Assembly: GCA_019119305.1 (NCBI GenBank) | Contig: DWXH01000040.1 | Coordinates: 62,001 to 126,000, forward strand | Direction of reading: 5' to 3' | From: Candidatus Alistipes merdigallinarum | Lineage (GTDB): Bacteria; Bacteroidota; Bacteroidia; Bacteroidales; Rikenellaceae | Length of the DNA stretch: 64,000 nt | Shown: in pieces, positions 1-8,921 of the stretch | How positions within the stretch are numbered: the first letter of the stretch is position 1 | Layout: every line of letters begins with the position of its first letter | Translations under genes and position numbers: made by a program | The notes under the pieces: model-generated | The model's database searches: none | What the model was told of the DNA's origin: nothing | Seen by the model: the letters and a program-made list of their open reading frames with translations, nothing else

Positions 1-155
1 TCAATCTGCTCTTCTTCCGCCACGCGCTGGAGAATAAACCGATGAAGTCCTGATAATGAAAGTCTTCTTTTAATGGGATGAATATAATTGTAATAATTCG
101 AGGCGTGCAACAAAAAATTTCCGTCGTAAAATACTCCTATTCGATGAGATCTCAT
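1..155 (-). CDS. NYN-domain (LabA/DUF88-like) protein, N-terminal part only
   Basis: The reverse strand reads from an ATG at 155 off the left edge of the window, about 51 residues. The start reads MRSHRIGVFYDGNFLLHASN, which matches the opening beta strand and first acidic residue of NYN-domain proteins (PIN-like fold, presumed metal-dependent RNases). Here the Asp in FYDGN would be a catalytic acid. The rest of the domain is outside the window, so the other acidic residues cannot be checked. A good promoter lies 80 bases upstream. The call is from the short N-terminus only; a different Rossmann-like protein is possible. Confidence 0.6.
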   Translation of the reverse strand, partial: MRSHRIGVFYDGNFLLHASNYYNYIHPIKRRLSLSGLHRFILQRVAEEEQI

Positions 156-235
156 TTATTTAACAGTTATAGATTTATGTAATAAAATATGTACCGTCCT
201 TTTGATCGTTTTGTACAAAACAAACAGAAAACTTT

Positions 236-266
236 CAAAGGTACGAATAATTTATCGGAAAAACAA
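236..266 (-). promoter_or_regulatory. Bacteroidota-type promoter for the NYN gene
   Basis: On the reverse strand TTG (266-264) is followed after 20 bases by TACCTTTG (243-236), an exact match to the TAnnTTTG -7 box with the preferred spacing. Transcription would start near 229 and leave a leader of about 75 bases before the ATG at 155. Confidence 0.65.
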
Positions 267-347
267 TCGCCGATCCGAATCATCTACTCTTGCCCTTGCC
301 CATTATGGATTTATTTATTTTTTTCAAAAAATGGAGGTTGCGACTCT

Positions 348-377
348 TTGTAATCCCATACAGAAAACTTATCTTTG
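348..377 (+). promoter_or_regulatory. Bacteroidota-type promoter for the 479 operon
   Basis: TTG (348-350, within TTTG) is followed after 19 bases by TATCTTTG (370-377). This fits the Bacteroidota -33/-7 pattern and would give a leader of about 95 bases before the ATG at 479. Confidence 0.65.
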
Positions 378-478
378 AAAAAAATTTGTGCGTAGATATG
401 ACATCCTTAACCGATAATGTTTCATTAGGATAACATACTACGCATTACGGATCAGTAACAAACGAAAAAACATTTTTC

Positions 479-1450
479 ATGAAAAATATCCAGCACTTAA
501 TTACCGATATAGATCGGATTCGGCAAATCGTTGAACAATGGAATGAAAGTCAAAATATTCCAGCAATAGAACGGGATATCGTACTCGATAAATTAAAACA
601 CCTGTACGAAATATTGCTCACGGAAACCGTCATCGACTTTTCCGATATGGGCTCGGAACAAGAGGCAGACTCCTCTCAGGCAAGCGACAACGACACGGAC
701 AACAATTCAACCGGACAGTCCGCTACATCTGATTCTGTTGTATCCGCCGCTGAAAAACATGAAGAGAGCGACAACTCATTCTCGACAATGTCGGGAACCG
801 TTTCCGAAACGATTTTAGGCTCAGTTTCTCATACCGAACCGACAGAGGAAAGCAGAGACATAGAACAAAAACTGTTCGGAGAAGACCAAATACCTCGACC
901 GAAAGTGGATAAACAGGTGATCCTATCGCTTTATGGCGATACCCCTACACCTCCTAAAACGACACCGACGCCTCAGTCTCATCAGCCGATCGAGGCTCCG
1001 CAATCATATATGCCGCAACCGGTTGCACCTGCCGGACAGCCGAAACGCAACCCCTATACACCAGAGCCAAATCCCGTTTCTCCGGTATCTTCAGAGATTA
1101 ACGCCACACCCCATAAAAAAGTGTTTGGTGAAGTTTTATCCGATAACGGCAGCATTCCGATGAATGAAGCGCTCGGCAAACAGAACAGCCACACGGACGT
1201 AGCCTCCAAGTTGCAAGCCAAGAGCATAAACGGTGATTTGCGCCAACACATCGGAATCAACGATCGGTTCATGATCATCCGCAATCTTTTCGGCGGCAGC
1301 AGCGAAGCCTTCAATGCGACAATGGCCCAACTCAATACGTTCACCGACCTGGATGGTGCTTTACTCTATATACAAGACCATTACAACTGGAACCCCGACG
1401 ATGAAAGTGTCAAGCTGATCGTCGATTTGCTCGAACGTAAATTAGGCTAA
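479..1450 (+). CDS. Unknown protein with disordered centre and conserved-looking C-terminus
   Basis: The protein has 323 residues and I do not recognise a named family. It has three parts: a helical N-terminus (about 1-55), a long acidic and Ser/Thr/Pro/Gln-rich stretch (about 58-215) that looks disordered and carries many proline-rich pieces, and a compact C-terminus (about 235-323) containing IGINDRFMIIRNLFGG and LERKLG. The C-terminal block looks like a folded helical domain; the centre looks like a linker. There is no signal peptide or membrane span. The stop is 10 bases before the rsmI start, so it is probably the first gene of the rsmI operon. No function is proposed. Confidence 0.75.
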   Translation: MKNIQHLITDIDRIRQIVEQWNESQNIPAIERDIVLDKLKHLYEILLTETVIDFSDMGSEQEADSSQASDNDTDNNSTGQSATSDSVVSAAEKHEESDNSFSTMSGTVSETILGSVSHTEPTEESRDIEQKLFGEDQIPRPKVDKQVILSLYGDTPTPPKTTPTPQSHQPIEAPQSYMPQPVAPAGQPKRNPYTPEPNPVSPVSSEINATPHKKVFGEVLSDNGSIPMNEALGKQNSHTDVASKLQAKSINGDLRQHIGINDRFMIIRNLFGGSSEAFNATMAQLNTFTDLDGALLYIQDHYNWNPDDESVKLIVDLLERKLG

Positions 1451-1460
1451 TTCTTTGATC

Positions 1461-2168
1461 ATGGCCAAACTGTTTATCGTACCGACGCCAATCGGCAATT
1501 TAGATGACATTACACTGAGAGCCATAAAAACGCTCAGTGCAGCCGATGTCGTTCTGGCCGAGGATACCCGGACCACCCAGGTACTACTCAAACATTTGGG
1601 CCTTGAGAAAAAGTTGTGGAGCCACCATAAATTCAACGAGCATGCTGCCGTCGAAGCCATTGCCCGGTCGATCGAAAACGGAGAGAACATCGCTTTGGTC
1701 TCCGACGCAGGAACCCCCGGAATCTCCGATCCCGGTTTCCTGTTGGTCAGGACCTGCATCGAACACGGGATAGAGGTGGAAACGCTTCCCGGCGCTACGG
1801 CTTTCGTCCCTGCTTTAATCAATAGCGGACTTCCGTGCGATCGTTTCTGTTTCGAAGGATTTCTTCCGCACAAAAAAGGACGGACGAAAAAATTACAAAA
1901 ATTGGCCAAAGAAGAACGGACGTTGATTTTTTATGAATCTCCCTACCGCCTGGTCAAAACCCTCACCCAGCTCGCCGAAATTTTCGGAAGCAATCGATAT
2001 GCCTCCGTATCCCGCGAGCTAACCAAAAAATTCGAAGAGACCCGGCGGGGAACTCTCGACAAGCTTATCGAATATTTTACGGGTAATGAACCCAAAGGGG
2101 AAATCGTACTGGTCGTTGCCGGATATTCGCCGGAGGACACTTCGGCCGGCAACAGCGAAAAGGAGTAA
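1461..2168 (+). CDS. rsmI: 16S rRNA (cytidine-1402 2'-O)-methyltransferase RsmI
   Basis: RsmI methylates the ribose of C1402 in 16S rRNA using S-adenosylmethionine, which tunes decoding in the ribosomal P site. The 235-residue protein opens with the family signature KLFIVPTPIGNLDDITLRA and carries EDTRTT, VSDAGTPGISDPG (SAM-binding region) and LPGATAFVPAL. Length is slightly below E. coli RsmI. I chose the ATG at 1461; an in-frame TTG at 1455 would add only two residues. It follows the unknown acidic gene by 10 bases and precedes the inositol monophosphatase gene by 17, so these are probably cotranscribed. Confidence 0.95.
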   Translation: MAKLFIVPTPIGNLDDITLRAIKTLSAADVVLAEDTRTTQVLLKHLGLEKKLWSHHKFNEHAAVEAIARSIENGENIALVSDAGTPGISDPGFLLVRTCIEHGIEVETLPGATAFVPALINSGLPCDRFCFEGFLPHKKGRTKKLQKLAKEERTLIFYESPYRLVKTLTQLAEIFGSNRYASVSRELTKKFEETRRGTLDKLIEYFTGNEPKGEIVLVVAGYSPEDTSAGNSEKE

Positions 2169-2185
2169 TTAGTTATTGCAAAGAG

Positions 2186-2974
2186 ATGTTAGATTACAGA
2201 GAAATATGTTTGAACGTGTGTGACCTTGCCCGCCGGGCAGGTGCCTACATTACGGAACAACGCAAAACGTTCACTTACGATCGGGTCGAATACAAAGGAG
2301 CCCAAAATCTGGTCTCGTATGTCGATAAGCAAACCGAAAAGATGATTGTCGATCAGCTGAAAGAGTTGACTCCCGGAGCCGGTTTTATTACCGAAGAGGG
2401 AACCGTAGCTCCAGCTGATGAAAAACAATCGCTCAAATGGATTATCGATCCGCTGGACGGCACAACCAATTTCGTGCATGGATTTTCACCCTATTGCGTC
2501 AGCATTGCATTACAAGCCGAAGGACAACTGGTACTCGGGGTAATCTACGAAGTAACACAGGATGAACTGTTTTACGCATGGCGCGGATCGTATGCCTACC
2601 TCAATGGATACAGAATAGAGGTGTCAAAGACTACAAAACTCGAAAACTCACTGATCGCTTTCGGTTTCTCATACGAGCTGCTCTCAAAAGAGAGCGGATT
2701 TGTCGACAGCCTGATCGAATTGCAAAACACGACGAACGGAATCCGTCGCGTAGGGTCGGCTGCGGCAGATCTGGCCTATATCGCTTGCGGACGGTGCGAT
2801 GCATTTTTCCACGCCAAACTCTCCCCTTGGGATGTTGCGGCAGGAGCTTTGATTGCCCAACAGGCAGGAGCCCGTGTCACCGACTACGCAGGCGGCAACA
2901 ACTACCTTTTCGGACGCCAAATTATCGCTTGCACTCCGGCGGTTTATGACGAATTTCGAAAAAAAATCCGATGA
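2186..2974 (+). CDS. Inositol monophosphatase family protein (SuhB-like)
   Basis: This 262-residue protein belongs to the Mg-dependent inositol monophosphatase superfamily, which removes phosphate from inositol phosphates or related small molecules. The metal-binding signature WIIDPLDGTTNFVHG sits at about residues 90-104, an upstream Glu pair (TEEG) at about 70-73, and the second signature WDVAAGALIAQQAGARVTDY near residue 215. Family members differ widely in substrate (inositol phosphate, PAP, fructose bisphosphate, NADP), and sequence alone does not decide. Its stop overlaps an ATG, and the next gene starts at 2976, so coupling with the acyltransferase gene is likely. Confidence 0.9.
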   Translation: MLDYREICLNVCDLARRAGAYITEQRKTFTYDRVEYKGAQNLVSYVDKQTEKMIVDQLKELTPGAGFITEEGTVAPADEKQSLKWIIDPLDGTTNFVHGFSPYCVSIALQAEGQLVLGVIYEVTQDELFYAWRGSYAYLNGYRIEVSKTTKLENSLIAFGFSYELLSKESGFVDSLIELQNTTNGIRRVGSAAADLAYIACGRCDAFFHAKLSPWDVAAGALIAQQAGARVTDYAGGNNYLFGRQIIACTPAVYDEFRKKIR

Positions 2975-2975
2975 A

Positions 2976-3887
2976 ATGAACGTAATCACCAAAATACAAT
3001 ATCATCTGTTAATGGGGTCGTGCAAGGTCATCGGCCTACTACCCGATTGCATATTGTACCATACACTCTCCCCGCTGATCTACTTCGTTTTGTATCGGAT
3101 CGTACGATACCGTCTTTCGGTAGTCCGGACCAATCTGAGTCACTCGTTTCCTGAAAAAACGACCGAAGAATTGCGCCATATCGAACGTCGGTTTTATCGT
3201 CATCTGGCCGAAGTGTTCGTCGACACGATCAAGTTAGCCACAATTTCGAGAAAAGAGATTCTCGAGCGGATGGTCTATCGGGATGTCGACAAAATGGAAG
3301 AGGCCATGCAAGGACAGAGTTGGATTTCGGCCATGTCACATTACGGGTCATGGGAACTGACTACCAACTATGTTTGCCATACCGACCATCGGATTCTGGC
3401 TGTATACAGACCTTTACACAGCCCGGCTTTTGATCTCTTTTACCAACGGGTCAGATCCCGTTTCGGAACACATCCAGTCCCTATGAACAATATTCTGCAA
3501 GAGACTCTGAAATCTAAACGTTCCGGGGCCCAACCCGTAATCATCGCACTGATTGCCGACCAGACTCCGCCCTGGCACGAGATCAAGCATTGGTATCGTT
3601 TTCTCGGACAGGACACACCTTTCTTCTCGGGAATGGAAAAGATGGCCCTGCGGTTGAAAATGCCGATTCATTTCATGCACATCCGCAAGGTAGCCCCCCG
3701 ACACTACGAGGCCGAATTTTTACCGATCTACGATGGTGTTGAACCGGTTGCAGAGCATGAAATCACCGAGCGATACATCGCCCGGTTGGAAGCTATGATC
3801 CGGGAGAGTCCGGAACTGTGGATGTGGTCGCATCGTCGATGGAAACACAAAAAACCTGCCGATTACGACATCACCCATGCCCGATAA
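2976..3887 (+). CDS. Lysophospholipid/lipid A acyltransferase (LpxL/HtrB family)
   Basis: The protein is 303 residues from ATG 2976, one base after the previous stop. It belongs to the LpxL/LpxM family, which adds secondary acyl chains to lipid A at the inner membrane. The catalytic HX4E motif is visible as HYGSWE near residue 120, followed by a conserved ADQTPPW segment (about 212-218) and a WxWSHRRWKHK ending typical of the family. An N-terminal hydrophobic segment (about 10-45) would anchor it. Longer upstream starts overlap the preceding gene out of frame and were rejected. In Bacteroidota these enzymes make the lipid A acylation pattern; exact acyl donor and position cannot be read. Confidence 0.9.
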   Translation: MNVITKIQYHLLMGSCKVIGLLPDCILYHTLSPLIYFVLYRIVRYRLSVVRTNLSHSFPEKTTEELRHIERRFYRHLAEVFVDTIKLATISRKEILERMVYRDVDKMEEAMQGQSWISAMSHYGSWELTTNYVCHTDHRILAVYRPLHSPAFDLFYQRVRSRFGTHPVPMNNILQETLKSKRSGAQPVIIALIADQTPPWHEIKHWYRFLGQDTPFFSGMEKMALRLKMPIHFMHIRKVAPRHYEAEFLPIYDGVEPVAEHEITERYIARLEAMIRESPELWMWSHRRWKHKKPADYDITHAR

Positions 3888-4911
3888 TACCAAGCCCGAC
3901 CCGATGAAACGGACAAAAATCGTCATACTGAACTGGAACGGACGCAAGCACCTTGAGCGTTTTCTACCGACGTTAGTCGAAAATACTCCGGAGGCGGGAA
4001 TCGTCATTGCGGACAACGGATCGACCGACGACTCCTTGATCTTCATCAAGAATCGTTTCCCTCAGGTCGAAATCATCACGATGGAGCGGAATTTCGGATT
4101 TGCCGAAGGGTACAACCGCGCGCTGAAACAGGTGGAAGCCGACTATTTTCTGCTGCTCAATTCCGATGTTGATGTTCCGGCCGGATGGATCGCTCCATTG
4201 ATAGAAACTTTAGACACCCATCCCGAAGTGGCTGCGGTCTCCCCGAAAATCCGGTCTTTCGCCGAACCCGAACGATTCGAATACGCTGGAGCCGCCGGCG
4301 GATTTATCGATTGTCTGGGTTATCCGTTCTGTCGGGGAAGAATTTTGGATTCGATCGAAACCGATGAAGGTCAATACGACGATGCCCGAGAAGTTTTCTG
4401 GGCATCGGGGGCCTGCATGTTGGTCCGTAGCGAAGTATTCAGAAAACTGGGCGGATTCGATGCTGACTTTTTTGCCCATATGGAGGAAATAGATTTCTGC
4501 TGGAGAGCCCAGCTGGCCGGATATAAAATCCGGGTCGAACCCCGCAGCATGGTGTTTCACGTCGGCGGAGGAACACTTCCGAACGACAATCCCCAGAAAA
4601 TCTACCTCAACTTCCGCAACAACCTTTGCATGTTATTCAAGAACCTATCGCCGCATACCTTTTGGCCGGTTTTGTTCACCCGTATGGTTCTGGACGGAGC
4701 TGCAGCTATCGTCTTCCTGCTACAAGGCAAACCCGCATTTTTCAAAAAGGTATTCCGGGCCCATCTCGATTTTCACAAGCAACGGAAATCGCTCCATCGA
4801 AAGAGACGAATCATCCAACAACAACGCATGGCCCGGCCGCACGGGATATTTCGGGGAAGTATCGTATTGTGTCATGCTTTCGGCCGCCGGAAATTCGGCC
4901 ACATGATCTGA
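3877..4911 (+). CDS. Family 2 glycosyltransferase (rhamnosyl/dTDP-sugar type)
   Basis: This GT2-family enzyme of 344 residues has the GT-A fold start TKIVILNWNGRKHLERFLP, an ADNGSTDDS nucleotide-sugar region, LLNSDVDVPAGWI as the DxD-type metal site, and FAHMEEIDFCWRAQLAGYK as the acceptor-side ED motif. Near the C-terminus a hydrophobic stretch (about 265-285) may associate with the membrane, followed by a very basic tail. The ORF overlaps the acyltransferase by 11 bases; a second ATG at 3904 begins right at the conserved domain and is an equally good start. Neighbouring lipid A acylation suggests envelope glycan or LPS assembly, but the sugar is unknown. Confidence 0.88.
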   Translation: MPDNTKPDPMKRTKIVILNWNGRKHLERFLPTLVENTPEAGIVIADNGSTDDSLIFIKNRFPQVEIITMERNFGFAEGYNRALKQVEADYFLLLNSDVDVPAGWIAPLIETLDTHPEVAAVSPKIRSFAEPERFEYAGAAGGFIDCLGYPFCRGRILDSIETDEGQYDDAREVFWASGACMLVRSEVFRKLGGFDADFFAHMEEIDFCWRAQLAGYKIRVEPRSMVFHVGGGTLPNDNPQKIYLNFRNNLCMLFKNLSPHTFWPVLFTRMVLDGAAAIVFLLQGKPAFFKKVFRAHLDFHKQRKSLHRKRRIIQQQRMARPHGIFRGSIVLCHAFGRRKFGHMI

Positions 4912-4963
4912 TTTAAAGCCTCTTGCATCAATTCCGACTAACCTCTGATGGATAATTTTCGTT

Positions 4964-5659
4964 TCAATCTTCTCGTTGATCCGAAAACAAGCCTCGATCC
5001 AGCTGGTCAAAGTTTTGAATCACCGTCGAAACACAAGGCAACGAGTGGAGCGTTTCGCTGTCGACCGCTCCGGAATCCATCGCAATAATACATCCGATAC
5101 CGGCCCTTCGTGCCGACTCGATACCCGAACGGGCGTCCTCTACCACAACACACCGCTCCGGTGGTAACCCAATCTGCGCAGCCGCCTTCAGGTAGATATC
5201 CGGATGCGGTTTACCTGGATGGGTGCCGTCGTCATAAACGATCGCAGCGGGGTCAAACCATCGGTCCAAACCGAAGTGTTCCCGAAAGAACCGGACATTG
5301 ACAATCTCCGAAGCCGTTGCAATCGTATGTGGAATTTCTTGCGTACAAAGCCAATCCAACAACGTCTCAGCCCCCGGGGCCAAATGGAAACGTTCCCGAT
5401 CCTTCAGACACAGTTCCCGATAGATCTCCTCCTTTTCGGCCATCAGCCGTACCTCCTCTTCGTACGAAATACTCCGTCCCAACAGGTATTCGAAAATCGA
5501 CTTTCCGCTGCACCCGTGCATCCGCTCAAGCATCTCCTGCTTCGTAAATTCGCGTCCTCGCGTCCGCAACGAGATCACACGCCATGCCTCCTCCTGTTTA
5601 TCCGAATCGAAAAACAGGGTCCCGTTAAAATCGAAAATTATTCCGTCGTACCGTTCCAT
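4964..5659 (-). CDS. HAD-superfamily hydrolase (beta-phosphoglucomutase-like)
   Basis: The protein has 231 residues with the HAD fold and a helical cap of the beta-phosphoglucomutase/phosphatase type. Motif I is FDFNGTLFF at the N-terminus: the nucleophile Asp is present, but the second Asp of the usual DxDGT is Asn. Motif II is ATASE, motif III includes the Lys of GKPHPDIY, and motif IV is VVEDARSGIESARRAG. The DxN form could mean altered general acid/base chemistry; substrate is not predictable. It is the last gene of the prmC-recX-M23 run, 5 bases after the peptidase stop. Confidence 0.85.
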   Translation of the reverse strand: MERYDGIIFDFNGTLFFDSDKQEEAWRVISLRTRGREFTKQEMLERMHGCSGKSIFEYLLGRSISYEEEVRLMAEKEEIYRELCLKDRERFHLAPGAETLLDWLCTQEIPHTIATASEIVNVRFFREHFGLDRWFDPAAIVYDDGTHPGKPHPDIYLKAAAQIGLPPERCVVVEDARSGIESARRAGIGCIIAMDSGAVDSETLHSLPCVSTVIQNFDQLDRGLFSDQRED

Positions 5660-5664
5660 CTCAA

Positions 5665-7413
5665 TTATCGTTTATATCGGATCGTCTCGGTCGTCCGGTT
5701 ACCCTTTCCATCGACGACGGTCAGTTTCAATGTATGCACTACCCCCTTGTCCCAACGTGTATCGTCGAAATAGTGCGTCAACGTTGCACTCTTCGGATCG
5801 TACTCGAACAGAGCCCACTCTCCGTCGATCGTCGCCGTATAGGAGGCTACGCCTGAAAAATCATCCGAGATCGTAACCGACAGACTGCGTCGGCCCGAAA
5901 AGTCGTCGTTATCCTTAAACTTCGGGGTAATGCGGGGTGCTACCGTGTCGACCGCAATATAAAACGTTCCAAAACTCCGGGTCTTAGTTGTCACCTTTCC
6001 CTCTTTCCATGTACCTCCAGCCGAGCTGCGGTGCCCGTTTGCCGAGACACTTCCGACCAGAGCCTTGTCGCGCAGATGTTCAGGCAGCTCCGACGCATCG
6101 ATCTGCACGGTCATCGACCCATACACAGGAACATCAGCCGTATGAACCACATACAACGGAGAATAGGCATAAGAGGGTCGCGTTTTGGTCGAAAGATCGA
6201 GCAGAATCGATTCGAACAGCGTTTTTTGCGGAATGGTCAGCGAGAGACCGTTTTCACTATACCTAAAATCTTCCGACCACTTTACCGGAATGCCTTGCGG
6301 CCGCTCCTTACGCGGCTGTAATCCGAAAACAACCGGCACGACCAGTGTCGAAGAGTTTCCGCAATCGTCGTACATCACCACCTCAACCCGGTGCGTTTCC
6401 CGATCATCGAGTGTCAACAGACCGTTCATACCGCGTCCGTACAGCGGCAGCCGATTGTGCGGGCCCCGATAAAGCTTATATACTCCATTCCTCGTTTTCC
6501 GGGACTGGGGATAGAGTGCAGCCGCATAACAATAACGTCCCACATCGAAAGGCACCCGATCTACCTCCATGGAAAAGGCCAATTCCCCATCATAAAGCAC
6601 CTCGAACGAATAGACCCCCATCGGATTTGCGGTCCCGTTCTTCTTCTCCTCGGCCTCGACGGCAAAGTATCCGTTACGAGAAATCCGTAAGGCCGATGTA
6701 TCCTGAATCATATAGACTCCGGTCGCCGCATCGCGACGTACCGTCCGCTTCTGACGCATCGTATGCACCGGGATGCCCTGCACCGTATCGATCTCTATAT
6801 AGTACAACACGACCGGACGTGGAGGGATCGAATCGGTCACCTCCAAAATACCCCGGGCCAATATGTTCAACGGCCGTTGCGAAGCGGTTTCACGAACCTC
6901 GAGGTGCAGGTGCGGGCCTCCGGACGATCCCCTATTACCGGATATGGCGATCTGCTCGCCCTGTTGATAATGAAACATACCCGCCGGAGGAGTCACGTCT
7001 ACTGCAAACGAACGGCGGGAATACTGTATCTCATGAATATAATCCTCTATTTCGTCGGAAAAACGTTCCAGGTGGCCGTACACGCTCGTCGTACCGTCCG
7101 GGTGATTCATATAAAGCGCCTTACCGAACCCGGAAGGCGATACGGCAATCCGTGCAACGGTCCCGTCCGCAATGGCATAGATCGGCTTTCCGATCACCCC
7201 CTGTGTCTTGATATCGATTCCGGAGTGGAAATGGTTTCCCCGCAACTCGCCGTAATTGGCCGACAACAACAACGGGAACCGTACCGGCGAAGAGACCGTA
7301 ACCTCCGGTCCAAGCGGCTCGGCCTGTTGTGAATATTGCGCAGCAGCCGCTCCAACGCAACAACACGACATCGCGACTACCCAACATAATGTCAATTTTC
7401 GATTCATCATCAC
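5665..7413 (-). CDS. Exported M23 (LytM-type) metallopeptidase
   Basis: The 582-residue protein starts with a signal peptide (hydrophobic region about 7-25, ending AAAAQ). The M23 domain lies at about residues 35-180, with HFHSGIDIKTQG supplying the first His and Asp zinc ligands and GGPHLHLEVRE the HxH motif, so the zinc site looks intact. The remaining 400 residues look like beta-sandwich modules and end with a Ca-binding-like or Ig-like region (DNDDFSGRRSLSVTISDDFSG). Such proteins cut peptidoglycan cross-links or bind lipids at the envelope. Three consecutive ATGs make the exact start uncertain by two residues. It lies 25 bases downstream of recX. Confidence 0.9.
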   Translation of the reverse strand: MMMNRKLTLCWVVAMSCCCVGAAAAQYSQQAEPLGPEVTVSSPVRFPLLLSANYGELRGNHFHSGIDIKTQGVIGKPIYAIADGTVARIAVSPSGFGKALYMNHPDGTTSVYGHLERFSDEIEDYIHEIQYSRRSFAVDVTPPAGMFHYQQGEQIAISGNRGSSGGPHLHLEVRETASQRPLNILARGILEVTDSIPPRPVVLYYIEIDTVQGIPVHTMRQKRTVRRDAATGVYMIQDTSALRISRNGYFAVEAEEKKNGTANPMGVYSFEVLYDGELAFSMEVDRVPFDVGRYCYAAALYPQSRKTRNGVYKLYRGPHNRLPLYGRGMNGLLTLDDRETHRVEVVMYDDCGNSSTLVVPVVFGLQPRKERPQGIPVKWSEDFRYSENGLSLTIPQKTLFESILLDLSTKTRPSYAYSPLYVVHTADVPVYGSMTVQIDASELPEHLRDKALVGSVSANGHRSSAGGTWKEGKVTTKTRSFGTFYIAVDTVAPRITPKFKDNDDFSGRRSLSVTISDDFSGVASYTATIDGEWALFEYDPKSATLTHYFDDTRWDKGVVHTLKLTVVDGKGNRTTETIRYKR

Positions 7414-7438
7414 ACGTCTCCTATCTTTTTTCTATTCC

Positions 7439-7933
7439 TCAATTTTCCAATATCTCTTTTCTCTCGGCCAACAGATGCTCCACTACCTCGAGCACCATAT
7501 CGGTATCAAAACCCAGACCTGCCCCATATCGCAACAATTTTCCCCGTAAATCATACTCATCACGGGCTTTCGTCCGGTCCATTTTGATCCGTAGCCGGTG
7601 TTCCAGTTTTTCGCGCATCGAAGCGCCGTCCACCTGTCCGAGCGCCTCCTCGATGATCGATTCGTCGATCCGCTTGGCCCGAAGCGCCGCCCGAATCTTA
7701 AACCTACCCCAACCGCTGAAGCGCACCTTCTCCCGTACGTATGCCTCCGCATACCGCCGATTGTCTACGAAACGCTCTCGCACGAGTGCATCCACAATCC
7801 GCTGACGCTCCTCCGCCGCGATTCCCCACCGTCCGAGCAGACGACGCACATCGAACTCCGACCGTTCCGCCTTGACACAGAGGTTCATCAGGGACCGGAG
7901 CGCCTGTTCCGGCGTTTTTTCTCTTTTGTTCAT
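7439..7933 (-). CDS. recX: Regulatory protein RecX
   Basis: RecX binds RecA filaments and limits recombinase activity. The 164-residue protein shows the three-helix repeats typical of the family: RSEFDVRRLLGRWGI, RFVDNRRYAEAYVREK and SGWGRFKIRAALRAKRI, followed by a third repeat around YDLRGKLLRYG. Length is normal. The ATG at 7933 overlaps the prmC stop as ATGA, which argues for translational coupling; an ATG six bases upstream is also possible. recA itself is not in the window. Confidence 0.9.
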   Translation of the reverse strand: MNKREKTPEQALRSLMNLCVKAERSEFDVRRLLGRWGIAAEERQRIVDALVRERFVDNRRYAEAYVREKVRFSGWGRFKIRAALRAKRIDESIIEEALGQVDGASMREKLEHRLRIKMDRTKARDEYDLRGKLLRYGAGLGFDTDMVLEVVEHLLAERKEILEN

Positions 7934-8769
7934 CGCCATACCGCCTCCGCCATCCTCTGTTTCCCGAACATATCGTCATGCACCACGACTTCCGAATAGC
8001 CCGTCTGCTCCAGCAGCGAGGCGACTTCACCTCCGTAACGTTCGTTCAACTCAAACCAGAGCATACCCCCGGGATTCAAAGAGCAACGTCCATACTCGGC
8101 AATCGTACGATAGAAGATGAGCGAATCGTCATCCGGAACGAACAGGGCCCGATGGGGCTCGTAGCGCAACACATTGGGACGCATTTCATCCCGTTCCTGC
8201 AAAGTCACATATGGAGGATTGCTTACGATCAGGTCGAAATACCCCGATGGGCACTCCTGCAAAATATCGCACCGAACAAATTCGACCGGAACCCGATGCG
8301 TACGGGCATTCTCCCGTGCAATTTCAAGAGCCGATTCCGAGATGTCGACCGCAACAACCTCTGCCTCCGGGAGCTCAGCAGCCAGCGTAACGGCAATGCA
8401 CCCGCTTCCTGTCCCTACATCCAATACCCGAAGCCCCCTACGGCCCTTACAACGGTCGGTAATCATCCGTACCAGCTCTTCCGTCTCGGGGCGCGGAATC
8501 AGCACACCTTCCCGTACCGTAAACTTCCGATCAAAAAACCATGCGAATCCGGTGATGTACTGCGCCGGACAGTGGTCTCGAATCGCCGACAGGATCTGGG
8601 GCAACTCCTCATGTTCGGGACACGGAGCCGCCGGTTCTACGATCACATCGGTAAAACGCATCCCCAAACGACCTTCACACACGAATGCCGTATACGACCG
8701 GGCCTCCCGCTCCCCATATACGGAACGGGCTGCCTCATACACTTTATCCCACAGTTCCCGACGTGTCAT
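7930..8769 (-). CDS. prmC: Peptide chain release factor N5-glutamine methyltransferase PrmC
   Basis: PrmC (HemK) methylates the Gln of the GGQ motif in release factors 1 and 2. The 279-residue protein has the N-terminal helical domain, the SAM-binding motif VLDVGTGSGCIAVTLA at about residues 118-133, the acidic VVAVDISESAL strand, and the catalytic SNPPYV motif at about residue 184. PRPETEELV upstream is also typical. It heads the - run that includes recX, the M23 peptidase and the HAD hydrolase. Confidence 0.95.
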   Translation of the reverse strand: MTRRELWDKVYEAARSVYGEREARSYTAFVCEGRLGMRFTDVIVEPAAPCPEHEELPQILSAIRDHCPAQYITGFAWFFDRKFTVREGVLIPRPETEELVRMITDRCKGRRGLRVLDVGTGSGCIAVTLAAELPEAEVVAVDISESALEIARENARTHRVPVEFVRCDILQECPSGYFDLIVSNPPYVTLQERDEMRPNVLRYEPHRALFVPDDDSLIFYRTIAEYGRCSLNPGGMLWFELNERYGGEVASLLEQTGYSEVVVHDDMFGKQRMAEAVWR

Positions 8770-8856
8770 AACCGGGTAAAATTAATAAAAAAACGCGAGA
8801 ACCGTCCCTATAAAATTACCAGATTACAGTCCCCCCAACCGCTCTCTTTTCAGGAC

Positions 8857-8892
8857 AAAAAAGACTGTCCGCGCAAAAATAGCTGACAGTCT
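8857..8892 (-). terminator. Intrinsic terminator at the end of the secretion operon
   Basis: On the reverse strand AGACTGTC (8892-8885) pairs perfectly with GACAGTCT (8869-8862) across a 15-base loop and is followed directly by a run of T. It lies 30 bases after the stop of the vWA-RING-FHA gene and before prmC, so it should separate the island from the housekeeping operon. Confidence 0.75.
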
Positions 8893-8921
8893 GAATGATC
8901 AAATGCCTTATCCCACCAGGA

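Larger units (their letters stand above)
156..478. other. Intergenic region with divergent promoters
   Basis: This 323-base stretch separates the NYN gene (-) from the unknown acidic protein (+). It is AT-rich and holds one well-formed Bacteroidota promoter in each direction (listed separately). I see no RNA gene or long inverted repeat in it. Confidence 0.6.

Noticed and set aside
6345-7211. Long Arg/Pro/Ser-rich + frame (288 residues)
   Set aside because: Antisense shadow of the M23 peptidase; composition is typical of the complement of a GC-rich codon pattern.
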